A stretch of 64,000 nucleotides of DNA from contig NZ_JBBPEV010000001.1 in the NCBI RefSeq assembly GCF_038069945.1, positions 434,001 through 498,000 on the forward strand. Reading direction: 5' to 3'. How positions within the stretch are numbered: the first letter of the stretch is position 1; each line of letters starts with the position of its first letter. The notes under the pieces were generated by a model. That model saw only the letters and a list, made by a program, of their open reading frames with translations, searched no databases and was not told where the DNA came from. Positions 10,399-20,124 of the stretch are shown here, one piece after another. Source of the DNA: Aquabacterium sp. A3 (GTDB taxonomy: Bacteria; Pseudomonadota; Gammaproteobacteria; Burkholderiales; Burkholderiaceae_C). The translations under genes and the position numbers were made by a program.

Positions 10399-12756
10399 AT
10401 GAACCAGACGGTTGAAGCCTTCATGACCACCGCCGCCAGCCAATCCAACACCCAGCCCGCCTCGGCCGCCGGGCGCTCGCTGCCGCACGAATCGGCCATG
10501 ATGCACGTGGCCGGCCGCGCGCCCTACATCGACGACCTGCCCGAGCTGGCCGGCACCCTGCACGCCGCCCTGGGCCTGTCGCCCGTGGCACATGGCCGCC
10601 TGCTTCACATCGATGTGGCCGGCCTCAAGGCCCTGCCCGGCGTGGTGGATGTGCTCACCGCCGCCGACATCCCCGGCGTCAACGACTGTGGCGCCATCGT
10701 GCACGACGACCCCATCCTGGCCGATGACACGGTGATGTACCTGGGCCAGCCCATGTTCGCTGTTCTTTCGGATAACCGCGAGGCTGCTCGCCGCGCCGCC
10801 GCCCGCGCCAAAGACTTTGTGCGCATCGAGCCCCTGCCCGCCTTGCTCACGCCCGAGGCCGCCCACGCCGCCCAGCAGTACGTGGTGCCGCCCATGCGGC
10901 TGACCCGGGGCGATGTGCCCACCGCGCTCAGCCAGGCCCCGCACCGCCTCAAAGGGCGGTTTGACCAGGGCGGGCAAGAACAGTTTTACCTGGAAGGGCA
11001 GATCTCGTACGCCATTCCGCAAGAGCGCGGCGGCATCTGGCTGCACTGCTCTACCCAGCACCCCAGCGAGATGCAGCACGCCGTGGCCCATGCCCTGGGC
11101 CTGCACGCCCACGACGTGCAGGTGGAATGCCGCCGCATGGGTGGCGGCTTTGGCGGCAAAGAATCGCAGTCGGCCATTTTTGCGTGCATTGCCTCGGTGG
11201 CCGCGCAGCGCCTGCAGCGCCCCGTCAAGCTGCGCCCCGACCGCGATGACGACTTCATGATCACCGGCCGGCGGCACTGCTTTGTGCACCAGTTCGAGGT
11301 GGGCCACGACGACGAAGGCCGCCTGCTGGCCGCCGATGTGGAGATGATCTCGCGCGCGGGCTTCTCGGCCGATCTGTCGGCCCCGGTGATGGCCCGCGCC
11401 CTGTGCCACTTCGACAATGCCTACTGGCTGCCCGCGGTGGACATCAATGGCTACTGCGCACGCACCAACACGCAAAGCAACACCGCCTTCCGGGGCTTTG
11501 GTGGCCCGCAAGGCGCGCTGGCGGTGGAGGTGATCATGGACAGCGTGGCCCGCCGCCTGGGCAAAGACGCGCTGGACGTGCGCCTGGCCAACCTGTACGG
11601 CACCACCGAGCGCAACACCACGCCCTACGGCCAGGTGGTGGAAGACAACGTGCTGCACGAGCTGATCGCCGAGCTGGAAGCCACCAGCCAATACCGCCAG
11701 CGCCGCGCCAGCATCCAGGCCTACAACGCCAGCAGCCCCGTGCTCAAAAAAGGCCTGGCGCTGACGCCGCTGAAGTTTGGCATCTCGTTCAACGTGGTGC
11801 ACCTGAACCAGGCCGGCGCGCTGGTGCATGTGTACACCGATGGCAGCATCTTGGTGAACCACGGCGGCACCGAGATGGGCCAGGGCCTGAACACCAAGGT
11901 GGCCCAGATGGTGGCCCACACCCTGGGCGTCAGCCTGGAGCAGGTGCGCGTGACCGCCACCGACACCAGCAAGGTGGTCAACACCTCGGCCACGGCCGCC
12001 TCCACCGGCTCAGACCTGAACGGCAAGGCCGCCGCCGACGCGGCCCAGCAAATCCGCCGCCGGCTGGTCACGCACCTGTCCACCCTGCACGGGGCAGAGC
12101 CCGATGACATCCAGTTTGCCAACGGCCTGGTGCACGTGGGCGATGAAACGCTGACATTCCAGCAGGTGGTCATGAGCGCCTACATGGCCCGCGTGCAGCT
12201 GTGGTCAGACGGCTTTTACGCCACGCCCAAACTCAGCTGGGACCGCGAACGCATGCAGGGCCGGCCCTTCTACTACTACGCCTATGGCGCGGCCGTCAGC
12301 GAGGTGCTGGTGGACACCCTCACGGGTGAATGGAAGCTGCTGCAGGCCGATGTGCTGCACGACGTGGGCCAGTCCATCAACCCGGCGCTGGACATCGGCC
12401 AGGTCGAAGGCGCCTTCATCCAGGGCATGGGCTGGCTGACCAGCGAAGAGCTGGTGTGGCACCCGCAAACCGGCAAGCTGCTGACGCACGCGCCCAGCAC
12501 CTACAAGATCCCGACCGCCAGCGACTGCCCTGCCCACTTCAACGTGCGCCTGTTCAAAAACCAGAACGTGGAAGACACCATCTACCGGTCCAAGGCCGTG
12601 GGCGAGCCCCCGCTGCTGCTGCCGTTTTCGGTGTTCTTTGCCATCCGCGACGCCATTTCGGCCGTGGGCCAGCACCGGGTGGACCCACCCCTGCGCGCGC
12701 CCGCCACGCCCGAGGCCATCCTGGACGCGGTGGATGCGGTGAAGGCCGCCGCCTGA
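10399..12756 (+). CDS. xdhB: xanthine dehydrogenase molybdopterin-binding subunit
   Basis: A 785-residue catalytic subunit that binds the molybdopterin cofactor and oxidises hypoxanthine/xanthine. Visible family motifs are AGRAPYIDDLPEL near the N-terminus, QEQFYLEGQISYA, RMGGGFGGKESQ, NTAFRGFGGPQGAL (the arginine region that orients the substrate), NHGGTEMGQGLNTKV, and the C-terminal GVGEPPLLLP-like stretch, here AVGEPPLLLPFSVFFAIRDA, containing the catalytic glutamate. A Shine-Dalgarno (ACGGAGA) lies six to ten bases before the ATG. The stop overlaps the xdhC start (TGATG). Length is normal for XdhB. Confidence 0.93.
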   Translation: MNQTVEAFMTTAASQSNTQPASAAGRSLPHESAMMHVAGRAPYIDDLPELAGTLHAALGLSPVAHGRLLHIDVAGLKALPGVVDVLTAADIPGVNDCGAIVHDDPILADDTVMYLGQPMFAVLSDNREAARRAAARAKDFVRIEPLPALLTPEAAHAAQQYVVPPMRLTRGDVPTALSQAPHRLKGRFDQGGQEQFYLEGQISYAIPQERGGIWLHCSTQHPSEMQHAVAHALGLHAHDVQVECRRMGGGFGGKESQSAIFACIASVAAQRLQRPVKLRPDRDDDFMITGRRHCFVHQFEVGHDDEGRLLAADVEMISRAGFSADLSAPVMARALCHFDNAYWLPAVDINGYCARTNTQSNTAFRGFGGPQGALAVEVIMDSVARRLGKDALDVRLANLYGTTERNTTPYGQVVEDNVLHELIAELEATSQYRQRRASIQAYNASSPVLKKGLALTPLKFGISFNVVHLNQAGALVHVYTDGSILVNHGGTEMGQGLNTKVAQMVAHTLGVSLEQVRVTATDTSKVVNTSATAASTGSDLNGKAAADAAQQIRRRLVTHLSTLHGAEPDDIQFANGLVHVGDETLTFQQVVMSAYMARVQLWSDGFYATPKLSWDRERMQGRPFYYYAYGAAVSEVLVDTLTGEWKLLQADVLHDVGQSINPALDIGQVEGAFIQGMGWLTSEELVWHPQTGKLLTHAPSTYKIPTASDCPAHFNVRLFKNQNVEDTIYRSKAVGEPPLLLPFSVFFAIRDAISAVGQHRVDPPLRAPATPEAILDAVDAVKAAA

Positions 12757-13712
12757 TGAGCCTCAGCGGCAGAGCCCTGCGCCACACGGCCCGGCAGTGG
12801 CTGGCCGCCGGACGGCCAGCCATCGTGGTGCAGGTGGACGACATCAAGGGCTCCACCCCGCGCGAAACCGGCACGCGCATGCTGGTGGCGGCCGATGCCG
12901 TGCTGGGCACCATCGGCGGTGGCCACCTGGAATGGCAGGCCATCGACCTGGCGCGGCACCTGCTGGCCGAAGCCACACCCACCACACCCGCCACCGGGCC
13001 ACGCCTGCAAAAAACCTACCCCCTGGGCCCCACCCTGGGCCAATGCTGCGGTGGCGTGGTGGTACTGGGCTTTGAGCCCCTCAACCACACCAGCCTGGCC
13101 CAATGGCCTGACAGCCCCGCCCGCTTTCATCTGGAGCTGCATGGCGCCGGCCACGTGGGCCAGGCCATCGTGCGCCTGCTGTGCGATCTGGACTGCACCG
13201 TGCGCTGGATCGACGAACGGGGTGATGACGCACAGGCGACAGGCGATGCCTCTGGCCGCTCAATGGGCGATGCCCCCGGCCTGCCCGACCCCGCCTGGCT
13301 GGCCACCCTGCCGCCCCACATCCATTGGACCCCCACCGAGGCCGCCGACCACGAAGTGGCCCACGCCCCCGCGCACGCCTGCCACCTGGTGCTGACCCAC
13401 CGGCACGATCTGGACCTGCGCATCATCAGCGCCGTGCTGCAGCGCAGCCAGCAGCAGCACGATGTGCGCTTTGCCGGCCTGATCGGCTCGCAAACCAAGC
13501 GCGCCAAGTTCTTGCACCGGCTGGAGGCCATGGGGCTGTCCAGCCGCACCCTGGCGGGCCTCACCTGCCCCATCGGCCTGCCCGAGCTGTCGGGCAAAGA
13601 GCCCGCCGTGATCGCCGTGTCGGTCGTGGCGCAGTTGTTGCTGCAGTGCCCTGCGCCAGCCATGCCTACTGCGCCCACCGCACCCGCCATCGCCACCCAA
13701 GCCACCCCATGA
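12756..13712 (+). CDS. xdhC: xanthine dehydrogenase accessory protein
   Basis: A 318-residue XdhC, which sulfurates and delivers the molybdenum cofactor to XdhB. The N-terminal domain contains VDDIKGSTPRETGTRM and GTIGGGHLEWQAI. The C-terminal Rossmann-like half starts ELHGAGHVGQAIVRLL and contains LTHRHDLDLRI, FAGLIGSQTKRAKF and the tail LPELSGKEPAVIAVSVVAQ, all diagnostic for XdhC. The ATG overlaps the xdhB stop and its own stop overlaps the next start (ATGA), so all four genes are translationally coupled. Confidence 0.92.
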   Translation: MSLSGRALRHTARQWLAAGRPAIVVQVDDIKGSTPRETGTRMLVAADAVLGTIGGGHLEWQAIDLARHLLAEATPTTPATGPRLQKTYPLGPTLGQCCGGVVVLGFEPLNHTSLAQWPDSPARFHLELHGAGHVGQAIVRLLCDLDCTVRWIDERGDDAQATGDASGRSMGDAPGLPDPAWLATLPPHIHWTPTEAADHEVAHAPAHACHLVLTHRHDLDLRIISAVLQRSQQQHDVRFAGLIGSQTKRAKFLHRLEAMGLSSRTLAGLTCPIGLPELSGKEPAVIAVSVVAQLLLQCPAPAMPTAPTAPAIATQATP

Positions 13713-15115
13713 CCGAGCCCCTCCTGCTGATCAAAGACGCCGACTGTGTGGCCACCATGGACGACGCCGGCACCGAGTGGCGCCACGCCAGCGTGCTCAT
13801 CCAGGGCCCGCGCATCGTGGCCTGCGGCCCCACGGCCGACCTCGACCCCGCCCTGCTGGCACAGGCCACCGACGTGATCGACGCGCGTGGCCACGTCGTC
13901 ATCCCCGGCCTGGTCAACACCCACCACCACATGTTCCAAAGCCTGACGCGGGCCATCCCCGCCGCGCAGGATGCCGAGCTCTTCACCTGGCTGCGCACGC
14001 TCTACCCCATCTGGGCGGGCCTGACGCCCGAGATGGTGCGGGTATCGACCCAGGTGGCCATGGCCGAGCTGCTGGTGAGTGGCTGCACCACCAGCAGCGA
14101 CCACCTGTACCTGTACCCCAACGGCTGCCGGCTGGACGACAGCATCGAAGCGGCGCTCGAAATCGGCATGCGCTTTCATGCCAGCCGCGGCAGCATGAGC
14201 GTGGGCGAATCGAATGGCGGCCTGCCGCCCGACCGCCTGGTCGAGCGCGAAGCCGACATCCTGAAAGACTCGCAACGCCTGATCGAGGCCTGGCACGACG
14301 AGCGCGACTTCAGCATGACGCGCATCGCGCTGGCGCCGTGCTCACCGTTTTCAGTCAGCCCGGATTTGATGCGCGAATCGGCCAGCCTGGCGCGCAGCTA
14401 CCGGCGCGGCGTGCGCCTGCACACCCACCTGGCCGAGAACGACCACGACATCGCCTACAGCCGCGAGAAGTTCAAGCAAACGCCCACCGAATACGCCGAA
14501 AGCCTGGGCTGGCTGAGCGACGACGTGTGGCACGCCCACTGCGTGAAGCTGGACGACCACGGCATCGGCCGCTTTGCCGCCACCCGCACGGGCGTGGCGC
14601 ACTGCCCCTGCAGCAACATGCGCCTGGCCTCGGGCATCGCGCCCGTGCGCCGCATGCTCAACGCCGGCGTGCCCGTGGGCCTGGGCGTGGACGGCTCAGC
14701 CAGCAACGACGCCGGCCACATGCTGGCCGAAGCGCGGCAAGCGATGCTGCTGGCGCGCGTGGGTCGCAGCCTGGAGCCCTTCGGGTGCGACCACGGGCCG
14801 GCTGACATGAGCGCGCGCGCGGCCTTGCGCGTGGCCACCCGCGGTGGCGCCGAAGTGCTGGGGCGCACGGACATCGGGCAGATTGCGCCCGGCTATGCGG
14901 CTGACTTGGCCATCTTTGACACGCGCACCCTAGGCGTGGCTGGGGCGGCGGTGCATGACCCGGTGGCGGCTTTGCTGATGTGCCATGGCGAGCCCACCGC
15001 CTGGACGATCGTGAATGGGCGCGTGGTGGCTGACCACGGGCGCGTCACCACGGTGGAGATGGGGGTGGTAGTGGAGAGGCACAACCAGTTGGCGAGGGTG
15101 CTGGCGGTGGGGTGA
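13709..15115 (+). CDS. amidohydrolase, probable 8-oxoguanine deaminase
   Basis: This 468-residue amidohydrolase of the COG0402 group has the metal motif NTHHHMFQS (H72-H74), VRLHTHLAEN, HAHCVKLDD and VGLGVDGSASNDAGHM. The segments SMSVGESNGGLPPDR and LAPCSPFSVSP are, as I recall, shared with the characterised Pseudomonas 8-oxoguanine deaminase, which converts 8-oxoguanine to urate. It is the fourth gene of the xdhABC operon with an ATGA overlap, so its product, if urate, would enter the same pathway. The exact substrate needs assay; related enzymes act on isocytosine or other guanine analogues. Confidence 0.8.
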   Translation: MTEPLLLIKDADCVATMDDAGTEWRHASVLIQGPRIVACGPTADLDPALLAQATDVIDARGHVVIPGLVNTHHHMFQSLTRAIPAAQDAELFTWLRTLYPIWAGLTPEMVRVSTQVAMAELLVSGCTTSSDHLYLYPNGCRLDDSIEAALEIGMRFHASRGSMSVGESNGGLPPDRLVEREADILKDSQRLIEAWHDERDFSMTRIALAPCSPFSVSPDLMRESASLARSYRRGVRLHTHLAENDHDIAYSREKFKQTPTEYAESLGWLSDDVWHAHCVKLDDHGIGRFAATRTGVAHCPCSNMRLASGIAPVRRMLNAGVPVGLGVDGSASNDAGHMLAEARQAMLLARVGRSLEPFGCDHGPADMSARAALRVATRGGAEVLGRTDIGQIAPGYAADLAIFDTRTLGVAGAAVHDPVAALLMCHGEPTAWTIVNGRVVADHGRVTTVEMGVVVERHNQLARVLAVG

Positions 15116-15166
15116 CCAGCTACTGTGGGGCAAGACCACACCCGACAGTGCCGCCTGAAACCGACA

Positions 15167-17167
15167 TCAACCCGGAGGGGTTTTGTTCGACCCGACCAGC
15201 CGGTCCAGCCATGCTACGTAGGCAGGATGCGTATCATGCGGCAGAGACTGAACATGCGCCTGCAAATCATCTGACATGCCAAACGCTTTCCAAACAATTG
15301 GCGCTAATCGAGCCGCCGGACTTTGGACGGCTGATGCATCACGCAACAGCTGAAGACTACGTTCCTTGTACTCTGGGAGCACGTCGGATTGGTAGCCCAC
15401 GGCCTTGCCCAGGCCAGAGATGTACATCACTTTGAGCACATCAACGCCCGGCCACTGCAGGGCCATGTTGAGTGGCCAGTCGAGCATGGCGCGCTCGCCC
15501 CACATCCTATCCTTGGGAACCATGTTGTTTGCAAGCAAGGTCAACATGAAGGCCTGCCCCAGTTCGGTCAGATACAAGCCGATGACTTCGGGTGTAGGCC
15601 GCAGATAGAACTCGTCAAAAGCTTGCTCGCGCGCCAGGCCCACCATCAACAGCAGACGCTCTTCCAGTGAAAGCACCAAGGCGCCAAGCTCTGACTGCTT
15701 CGCAGCGCCGCTTTCAGTGGCCTGTTTTGTGCGGGTACTGCAGTTCCACAGATGCAGAGAGACACGCCATTCGGCATCAGCACCCTCAGCAGTGCCACTG
15801 ATCTCGCCGGTGACAAAGTACTTCATCTCGCTCGGCACGATGTCAAACAGAGGGTTACCGTCAACCGCTGCCCCAGACACAACAGGCCCACCACCCTCCA
15901 CGATCTGGAAATAGCAGCTTGAGGTGTAGTCGCTCCAATAGTGCGCGGCCTCCGCCAAGTAGAGCGGAATAGCACGCGTCAAGCGCCCCACATCGTCTTC
16001 ACGTTGCTCCTCTGCGGTTGATGCAGCGTCCACAATTTTGGACAACGCAAAGAAGCCAATGCCTGGTGCTGATTCATCTTTCTGGGCGAAAAACCAATCT
16101 GGATTGCTCAGACCGTATTGCCATATCGGCTGATTCAACGCAATCGTGTCTATCTTCAACTCAGCCTCATTGATGGGCGTGCCGTGCACCTCCCCTTTAC
16201 GCATCTCTTGAAAGTGGTGCGTAAACTGGTCCAGGTGCTGCTTGAGGGGCGCCAAAGAAAGCCCATACATGCGCGCCAGCAAGGCCTCCCCCTCATCCAG
16301 CTTGCCGAGTTGCTGACATGCGCGCAACAAATTGAGTCCCGCCATGGGGTCGTGCTTGCGCTCATCGTAGGCGGGGGCAATGAGTTCCAGAATCAGCTGA
16401 ATTTGACCGCTGTTACCCAGGTCGCCTGACATCATCATCAGCGCCCCACCGTCATACAGCCCGCTGGCCAGCACCTCCTGGTACAAGGCGCGGGCAGCAC
16501 TGACGTCTTGCTCACCCAGGCAATGCCGGGCCAACCAGAGCTGAGCCCGCCAGCTGCCCGGCAGAGCCGCCGCTGTTCGCAGGGCCTGAAGATACCCAGC
16601 GTCACCGTCGCGCTCACGCTGCACGGACGCCCACCACAGCAAGCCGTTTTCCTGATTGGGATCGGCCTGCACCGCCTGCCAGAGAGTTTCATCAGCACGC
16701 AACTGATCCCCTCGCTCAGCGAAAACCTTGGCCAGATTGGTCAGCAAAGTCCCTGTCTCACCCACTTTCGCCATACCCGCGCGCAGCGTGGCCTCTGCCT
16801 TATCCAGATCATTGGACTTCATCAACACGATGCTCAGAACCGTGTGGCTGCGCTCTTCGTTGCCGTCAATCTCCAACAAGCGTTGCGCTGCAGGCAGCAG
16901 GTCGCTTCCGAAACCATCGTTCAGCCCCGAGACAATCAGGCTGTAGAGCTGGTCAGCGTTATTCCAGTTCTTTTCGAGGTTCGGCATGAAGACTTTGTCG
17001 CGCCAATCACTGCGTGTGATCTGCACCTCGCGTCCATACGCGTCAAAGACCGTGATCAGCTCTTCGCCACCCGACGAAGGGATTACCGCGGGAGGGGAAC
17101 CATTGCCACCAGCGGCAGCGGGTTCCTGATTGCGACCAAAAAGAGCCTTGATGAATTGCTTGAACAT
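15167..17167 (-). CDS. TPR-like hypothetical protein
   Basis: A 666-residue soluble protein with no signal peptide or membrane helix. From about residue 75 to 320 it consists of helical repeats resembling tetratricopeptide repeats (for example AAQRLLEIDGNEERSHTVLS and NLAKVFAERGDQLRADETLW). The C-terminal ~330 residues are a separate domain I do not recognise, rich in Trp and Tyr (QPIWQYGLSNPDWFF). The ATG at 17165-17167 is preferred to a GTG 33 bases upstream; neither has a good ribosome-binding site. It converges on the xdh operon with a 51-base gap and shows no functional link to purines. A scaffold or stress-related role is possible, but the function is unknown. Confidence 0.75.
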   Translation of the reverse strand: MFKQFIKALFGRNQEPAAAGGNGSPPAVIPSSGGEELITVFDAYGREVQITRSDWRDKVFMPNLEKNWNNADQLYSLIVSGLNDGFGSDLLPAAQRLLEIDGNEERSHTVLSIVLMKSNDLDKAEATLRAGMAKVGETGTLLTNLAKVFAERGDQLRADETLWQAVQADPNQENGLLWWASVQRERDGDAGYLQALRTAAALPGSWRAQLWLARHCLGEQDVSAARALYQEVLASGLYDGGALMMMSGDLGNSGQIQLILELIAPAYDERKHDPMAGLNLLRACQQLGKLDEGEALLARMYGLSLAPLKQHLDQFTHHFQEMRKGEVHGTPINEAELKIDTIALNQPIWQYGLSNPDWFFAQKDESAPGIGFFALSKIVDAASTAEEQREDDVGRLTRAIPLYLAEAAHYWSDYTSSCYFQIVEGGGPVVSGAAVDGNPLFDIVPSEMKYFVTGEISGTAEGADAEWRVSLHLWNCSTRTKQATESGAAKQSELGALVLSLEERLLLMVGLAREQAFDEFYLRPTPEVIGLYLTELGQAFMLTLLANNMVPKDRMWGERAMLDWPLNMALQWPGVDVLKVMYISGLGKAVGYQSDVLPEYKERSLQLLRDASAVQSPAARLAPIVWKAFGMSDDLQAHVQSLPHDTHPAYVAWLDRLVGSNKTPPG

Positions 17168-17610
17168 GAGAGAGCGCTGGGGTGTGGTCGCAGTGGTCAC
17201 AAATTATGACGACACGACACTCAATGAACCGCCCAAAATCGTTAACGGTTGTTCATGCCACATGGATGCAATCCAACACGGGCTTGTGGCTAAGCAAGTA
17301 TGAATGTCTGATTAGCAGCGGGAGCGGTCGGTCCGAGTTGCGTGTCTAGCAAACGGTCCTTGCAGCCTCCCGGTTATCCAGGCTACAGCCGGATCGCCCC
17401 CAACGACCGGTCTAGCGCGCAGAGCAGTTGTTTGATGATGCTGCCTGTGCGGGTGACGTCCGGGTGAACGCTATCGCAACTACCATAGATGACGCGCCGA
17501 TCAAGCTGCGACTGATCGACGTCAATCAATCGGCCTCTGCGATCCCGGGGCCGGTTCACAACGAGGTGTTTGGCAACGAGCTGGATGAAGCCGCTTGAGT
17601 AAAGATGGCT
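17168..17610. other. 443-base intergenic stretch with an orphan open frame
   Basis: This is one of the two longest gaps in the window without an assignable gene. It contains the palindrome CGTTAACG near 17239 and looks more mixed in base composition than its surroundings. A plus-strand frame without ATG runs about 57 codons after a TAG and ends at TGA 17596-17598, with the readable tail PGPVHNEVFGNELDEAA. It could be a gene remnant. I see no inverted-repeat ends, tRNA or transposase motif. It must also hold the promoter of the TPR gene. Confidence 0.4.
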
Positions 17611-18795
17611 TTAATGGGGCGCGGACTTGTTCAAATGCGCCCCCAGCGCCCTGAATGCCGCAATCGCCTCTTCGTTGTGGGCGCCTTCTTCGTAGTCATC
17701 ACTCAGGCGCACCACCACCAATTGCTGGCGGGGCGACACGTAAACCATCTGCCCATGGATGCCCAGGGCGGTGAAGTCGCCCTGCCCGCCTTCCAGCGGC
17801 CACCAGTGGTAGGCAAAGCCAAACAGCTCTTGGGTTTTGGCGGGGCGTGGCACGGCGGTGGATCGCCAGGCCAGGGGGTCGTCAAAGCCAGCTGAGCGGC
17901 CCATCCAGCCCTCGGGCAGCAAACGCTGCCCTTGCCACACGCCGTCTTGCATCACCCACTGGCCCCACAGCGCGTAGGTGTGCGGCGTGGCATACAGGCA
18001 GCACAGGGCCAGGCTCTGGCCGTCGCCATCCACCAGCAGCCGCCCTTCGTCGGGCACGCCCAGGGCCTGCCACACGTCGCGCTGCACCAGCGCCCGCACC
18101 GATTGGCCTGTGGCCGCCTCCAGCGCCATGCCCACGGCCTGCGACACGATGCTGGCGTATTCGTAGCGGCTGCCCGGCTGGTAAGCCTGATCCAGCTTGG
18201 GCGATGCCACCTGCTGGGCCAGTGATTCGCCCACCAGGCCACCACTGAGGCGGCGCAGGATGGTGGACTGAAACAGGCGCACGCGGTCCACGTCTTCCAC
18301 GTAGCGCACGCCCGCTGTCATCAGCAAGGCCTGCCGAAAACTCACGCCCGCGAAGCCATTGGTGGCCAGGGTGGGCAGGTAGCGGTCCATGGGCTCGTCC
18401 AGCGAGCGGATGTCGCCGCGCATCACCGCCTGGCCCACCAGGGTGGACAGCACCTGCTTCATGACCGACCACGACTGGTGCCGGCTTTGTGGGCCGTAGG
18501 GCCAGCGGTGGTGTTCATAGACCACGTGGCCACGGTGCACCACCAGCAGGGCTTTGACACGGGCACGTTGCTGAAAGTCTTGCAGGCTCAGGCCGCGGTC
18601 TTGGGCCACGTAGCGCACGGCCGACACGTCCACCGGCGCCTGTGGCAGCACCACGCGCGCGCCATCGGCTGGCGACAACCGCGCCAGCGGCAAAAACCAC
18701 TCGGGCTTGAACAGTTGCGGGGGCATGGCCGCCGCCACGCCCAGCCACGCACACAAAACCAGGGCCAGCAGCCCCTTCAGGTGAACCATTCGCAT
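17611..18795 (-). CDS. serine hydrolase, beta-lactamase class C family, exported
   Basis: A 394-residue predicted periplasmic protein with a clear signal peptide (HLKGLLALVLCAWLGVAAA). The catalytic SxxK is SVMK within HQSWSVMKQVL. The second motif, normally YxN, appears as YAS in GSRYEYASIVSQ, and the third is HGQ in GIHGQMVYVSP. The family includes beta-lactamases, D-amino-acid peptidases and esterases; the YAS replacement and the context argue against a classic AmpC. The ATG at 18793-18795 is preferred over a GTG two codons upstream and another ATG two codons downstream. It follows puuD at 74 bases on the same strand but is probably unrelated to urate breakdown. Confidence 0.82.
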   Translation of the reverse strand: MRMVHLKGLLALVLCAWLGVAAAMPPQLFKPEWFLPLARLSPADGARVVLPQAPVDVSAVRYVAQDRGLSLQDFQQRARVKALLVVHRGHVVYEHHRWPYGPQSRHQSWSVMKQVLSTLVGQAVMRGDIRSLDEPMDRYLPTLATNGFAGVSFRQALLMTAGVRYVEDVDRVRLFQSTILRRLSGGLVGESLAQQVASPKLDQAYQPGSRYEYASIVSQAVGMALEAATGQSVRALVQRDVWQALGVPDEGRLLVDGDGQSLALCCLYATPHTYALWGQWVMQDGVWQGQRLLPEGWMGRSAGFDDPLAWRSTAVPRPAKTQELFGFAYHWWPLEGGQGDFTALGIHGQMVYVSPRQQLVVVRLSDDYEEGAHNEEAIAAFRALGAHLNKSAPH

Positions 18796-18869
18796 GAGCA
18801 CCGGCCCTTCAGGCCTTTTGAAGCAGACAAACCACCACTGTAGCGGCTTGGCTCAGGTTCTGGGCAGGC

Positions 18870-20114
18870 TCACGGGTTGTTTCGCAACTCAAACCAGCGG
18901 CCCAGCACCGCGCGCTCTGCGTCGGTGATCTGGGTGGCGTTGTTCATGGGCATGGCCTTGAGCACCACCGCCTGCTGGTAGATCTGCTGCGCATGCTGCT
19001 CGATGAGCGGCAAGGTGTGCAGGGCCACGCCCTTTTGGGCCAGGGCCGCGTTGTGGCACATGGCACAACGCTGGGCCACGATGGCCTCCACCTGAGGCAG
19101 CAGGGACGCGGCGGTTTCTGGCGCGCTGATGGCACCCGAATCAGCCGTGGCCGCAGGGCGCATGACAGGCGCTGGCGCCAGCCAGATGGCCACGCCCAGC
19201 AACACGGCCACCGAGGCCACGGCCCAGCCCCAAGGGGCACGCTGGCCAGCCACCTCGGTTTTGTGGCGCGCCACAAAAAACTGCCGAATCAGCGCACCGG
19301 CCAGCATGATCAGCACCAGCACCAGCCAGTTGTGCGCGTGCCCATACGCCCAGCCGTAGTGGTTGCTCAACATGGCAAACAACACCGGCAGCGTGAAGTA
19401 GGTGTTGTGCACGCTGCGCTGCTTGCCGCGCAGGCCATGCACCGGGTCCACCGGCTCACCGGCCTTCATGGCGGCCACCACCTTGCGCTGCCCCGGAATG
19501 ATCCAGAAGAACACGTTGGCGCTCATGGCCGTGGCCATCATCGCGCCCACCAGCAAAAAGGCCGCGCGGCCGGCAAACAACTGGCAGGCCAGCCAGGTGG
19601 CCGCCACCACCACCACGGCAATCAGCGCGCCCAAGAGGCCGTCACGCCCGGGCATGCGCCCCACGGTGCGGCACAACACGTCATAGATCAACCAAAAGCC
19701 CACCAGAAAACCCAGCGCCGCATGGATGGCGGCCACCGGCGGCCAGTCGTACACCGTCTTGTCGATGAGGAAGGTGCCGGCGTTGAACAGGTACAGCACC
19801 GTGAACAGGGCAAAGCCCGTCAGCCAGGTGGAATAGCTCTCCCAGTAAAACCAGTGCAGGTGCGCGGGCAGGCGCGGTGGCGCGCCCAGGTACTTCTGGG
19901 GGTTGTAAAAGCCCCCGCCGTGCACGGCCCACAACTCGCCGCCCACACCCTGCGCCTTCAGCTTGGGGTCTTCAGGCGGGGTGAGGGTGTTGTCCAGCCA
20001 CACAAAGTAAAACGACGAGCCGATCCAGGCGATGGCCACGATCACGTGGGCCCAGCGCAGCAGCAGGTTCAGCCAGTCCAGGGCGTAATGCCCCCAGGGT
20101 GCCAGGTCGATCAT
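18870..20114 (-). CDS. puuD: membrane urate hydroxylase with cytochrome c domain
   Basis: This 414-residue protein is a PuuD-type urate oxidase, the membrane-bound, cytochrome-linked alternative to uricase, producing 5-hydroxyisourate. About eight transmembrane helices carry family segments LRWAHVIVAIAWIGSSFYF, LHWFYWESYSTWLTGF and VFFWIIPGQRKVV. A C-terminal periplasmic cytochrome c domain has CAMCH near residue 350 and a distal methionine in KAMPMNNATQIT. It is 10 bases downstream of uraH on the same strand, so product and next enzyme are co-expressed. No soluble uricase is visible, so PuuD is the probable urate-oxidising step. Confidence 0.93.
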   Translation of the reverse strand: MIDLAPWGHYALDWLNLLLRWAHVIVAIAWIGSSFYFVWLDNTLTPPEDPKLKAQGVGGELWAVHGGGFYNPQKYLGAPPRLPAHLHWFYWESYSTWLTGFALFTVLYLFNAGTFLIDKTVYDWPPVAAIHAALGFLVGFWLIYDVLCRTVGRMPGRDGLLGALIAVVVVAATWLACQLFAGRAAFLLVGAMMATAMSANVFFWIIPGQRKVVAAMKAGEPVDPVHGLRGKQRSVHNTYFTLPVLFAMLSNHYGWAYGHAHNWLVLVLIMLAGALIRQFFVARHKTEVAGQRAPWGWAVASVAVLLGVAIWLAPAPVMRPAATADSGAISAPETAASLLPQVEAIVAQRCAMCHNAALAQKGVALHTLPLIEQHAQQIYQQAVVLKAMPMNNATQITDAERAVLGRWFELRNNP

Positions 20115-20124
20115 GGGTGGGTAC

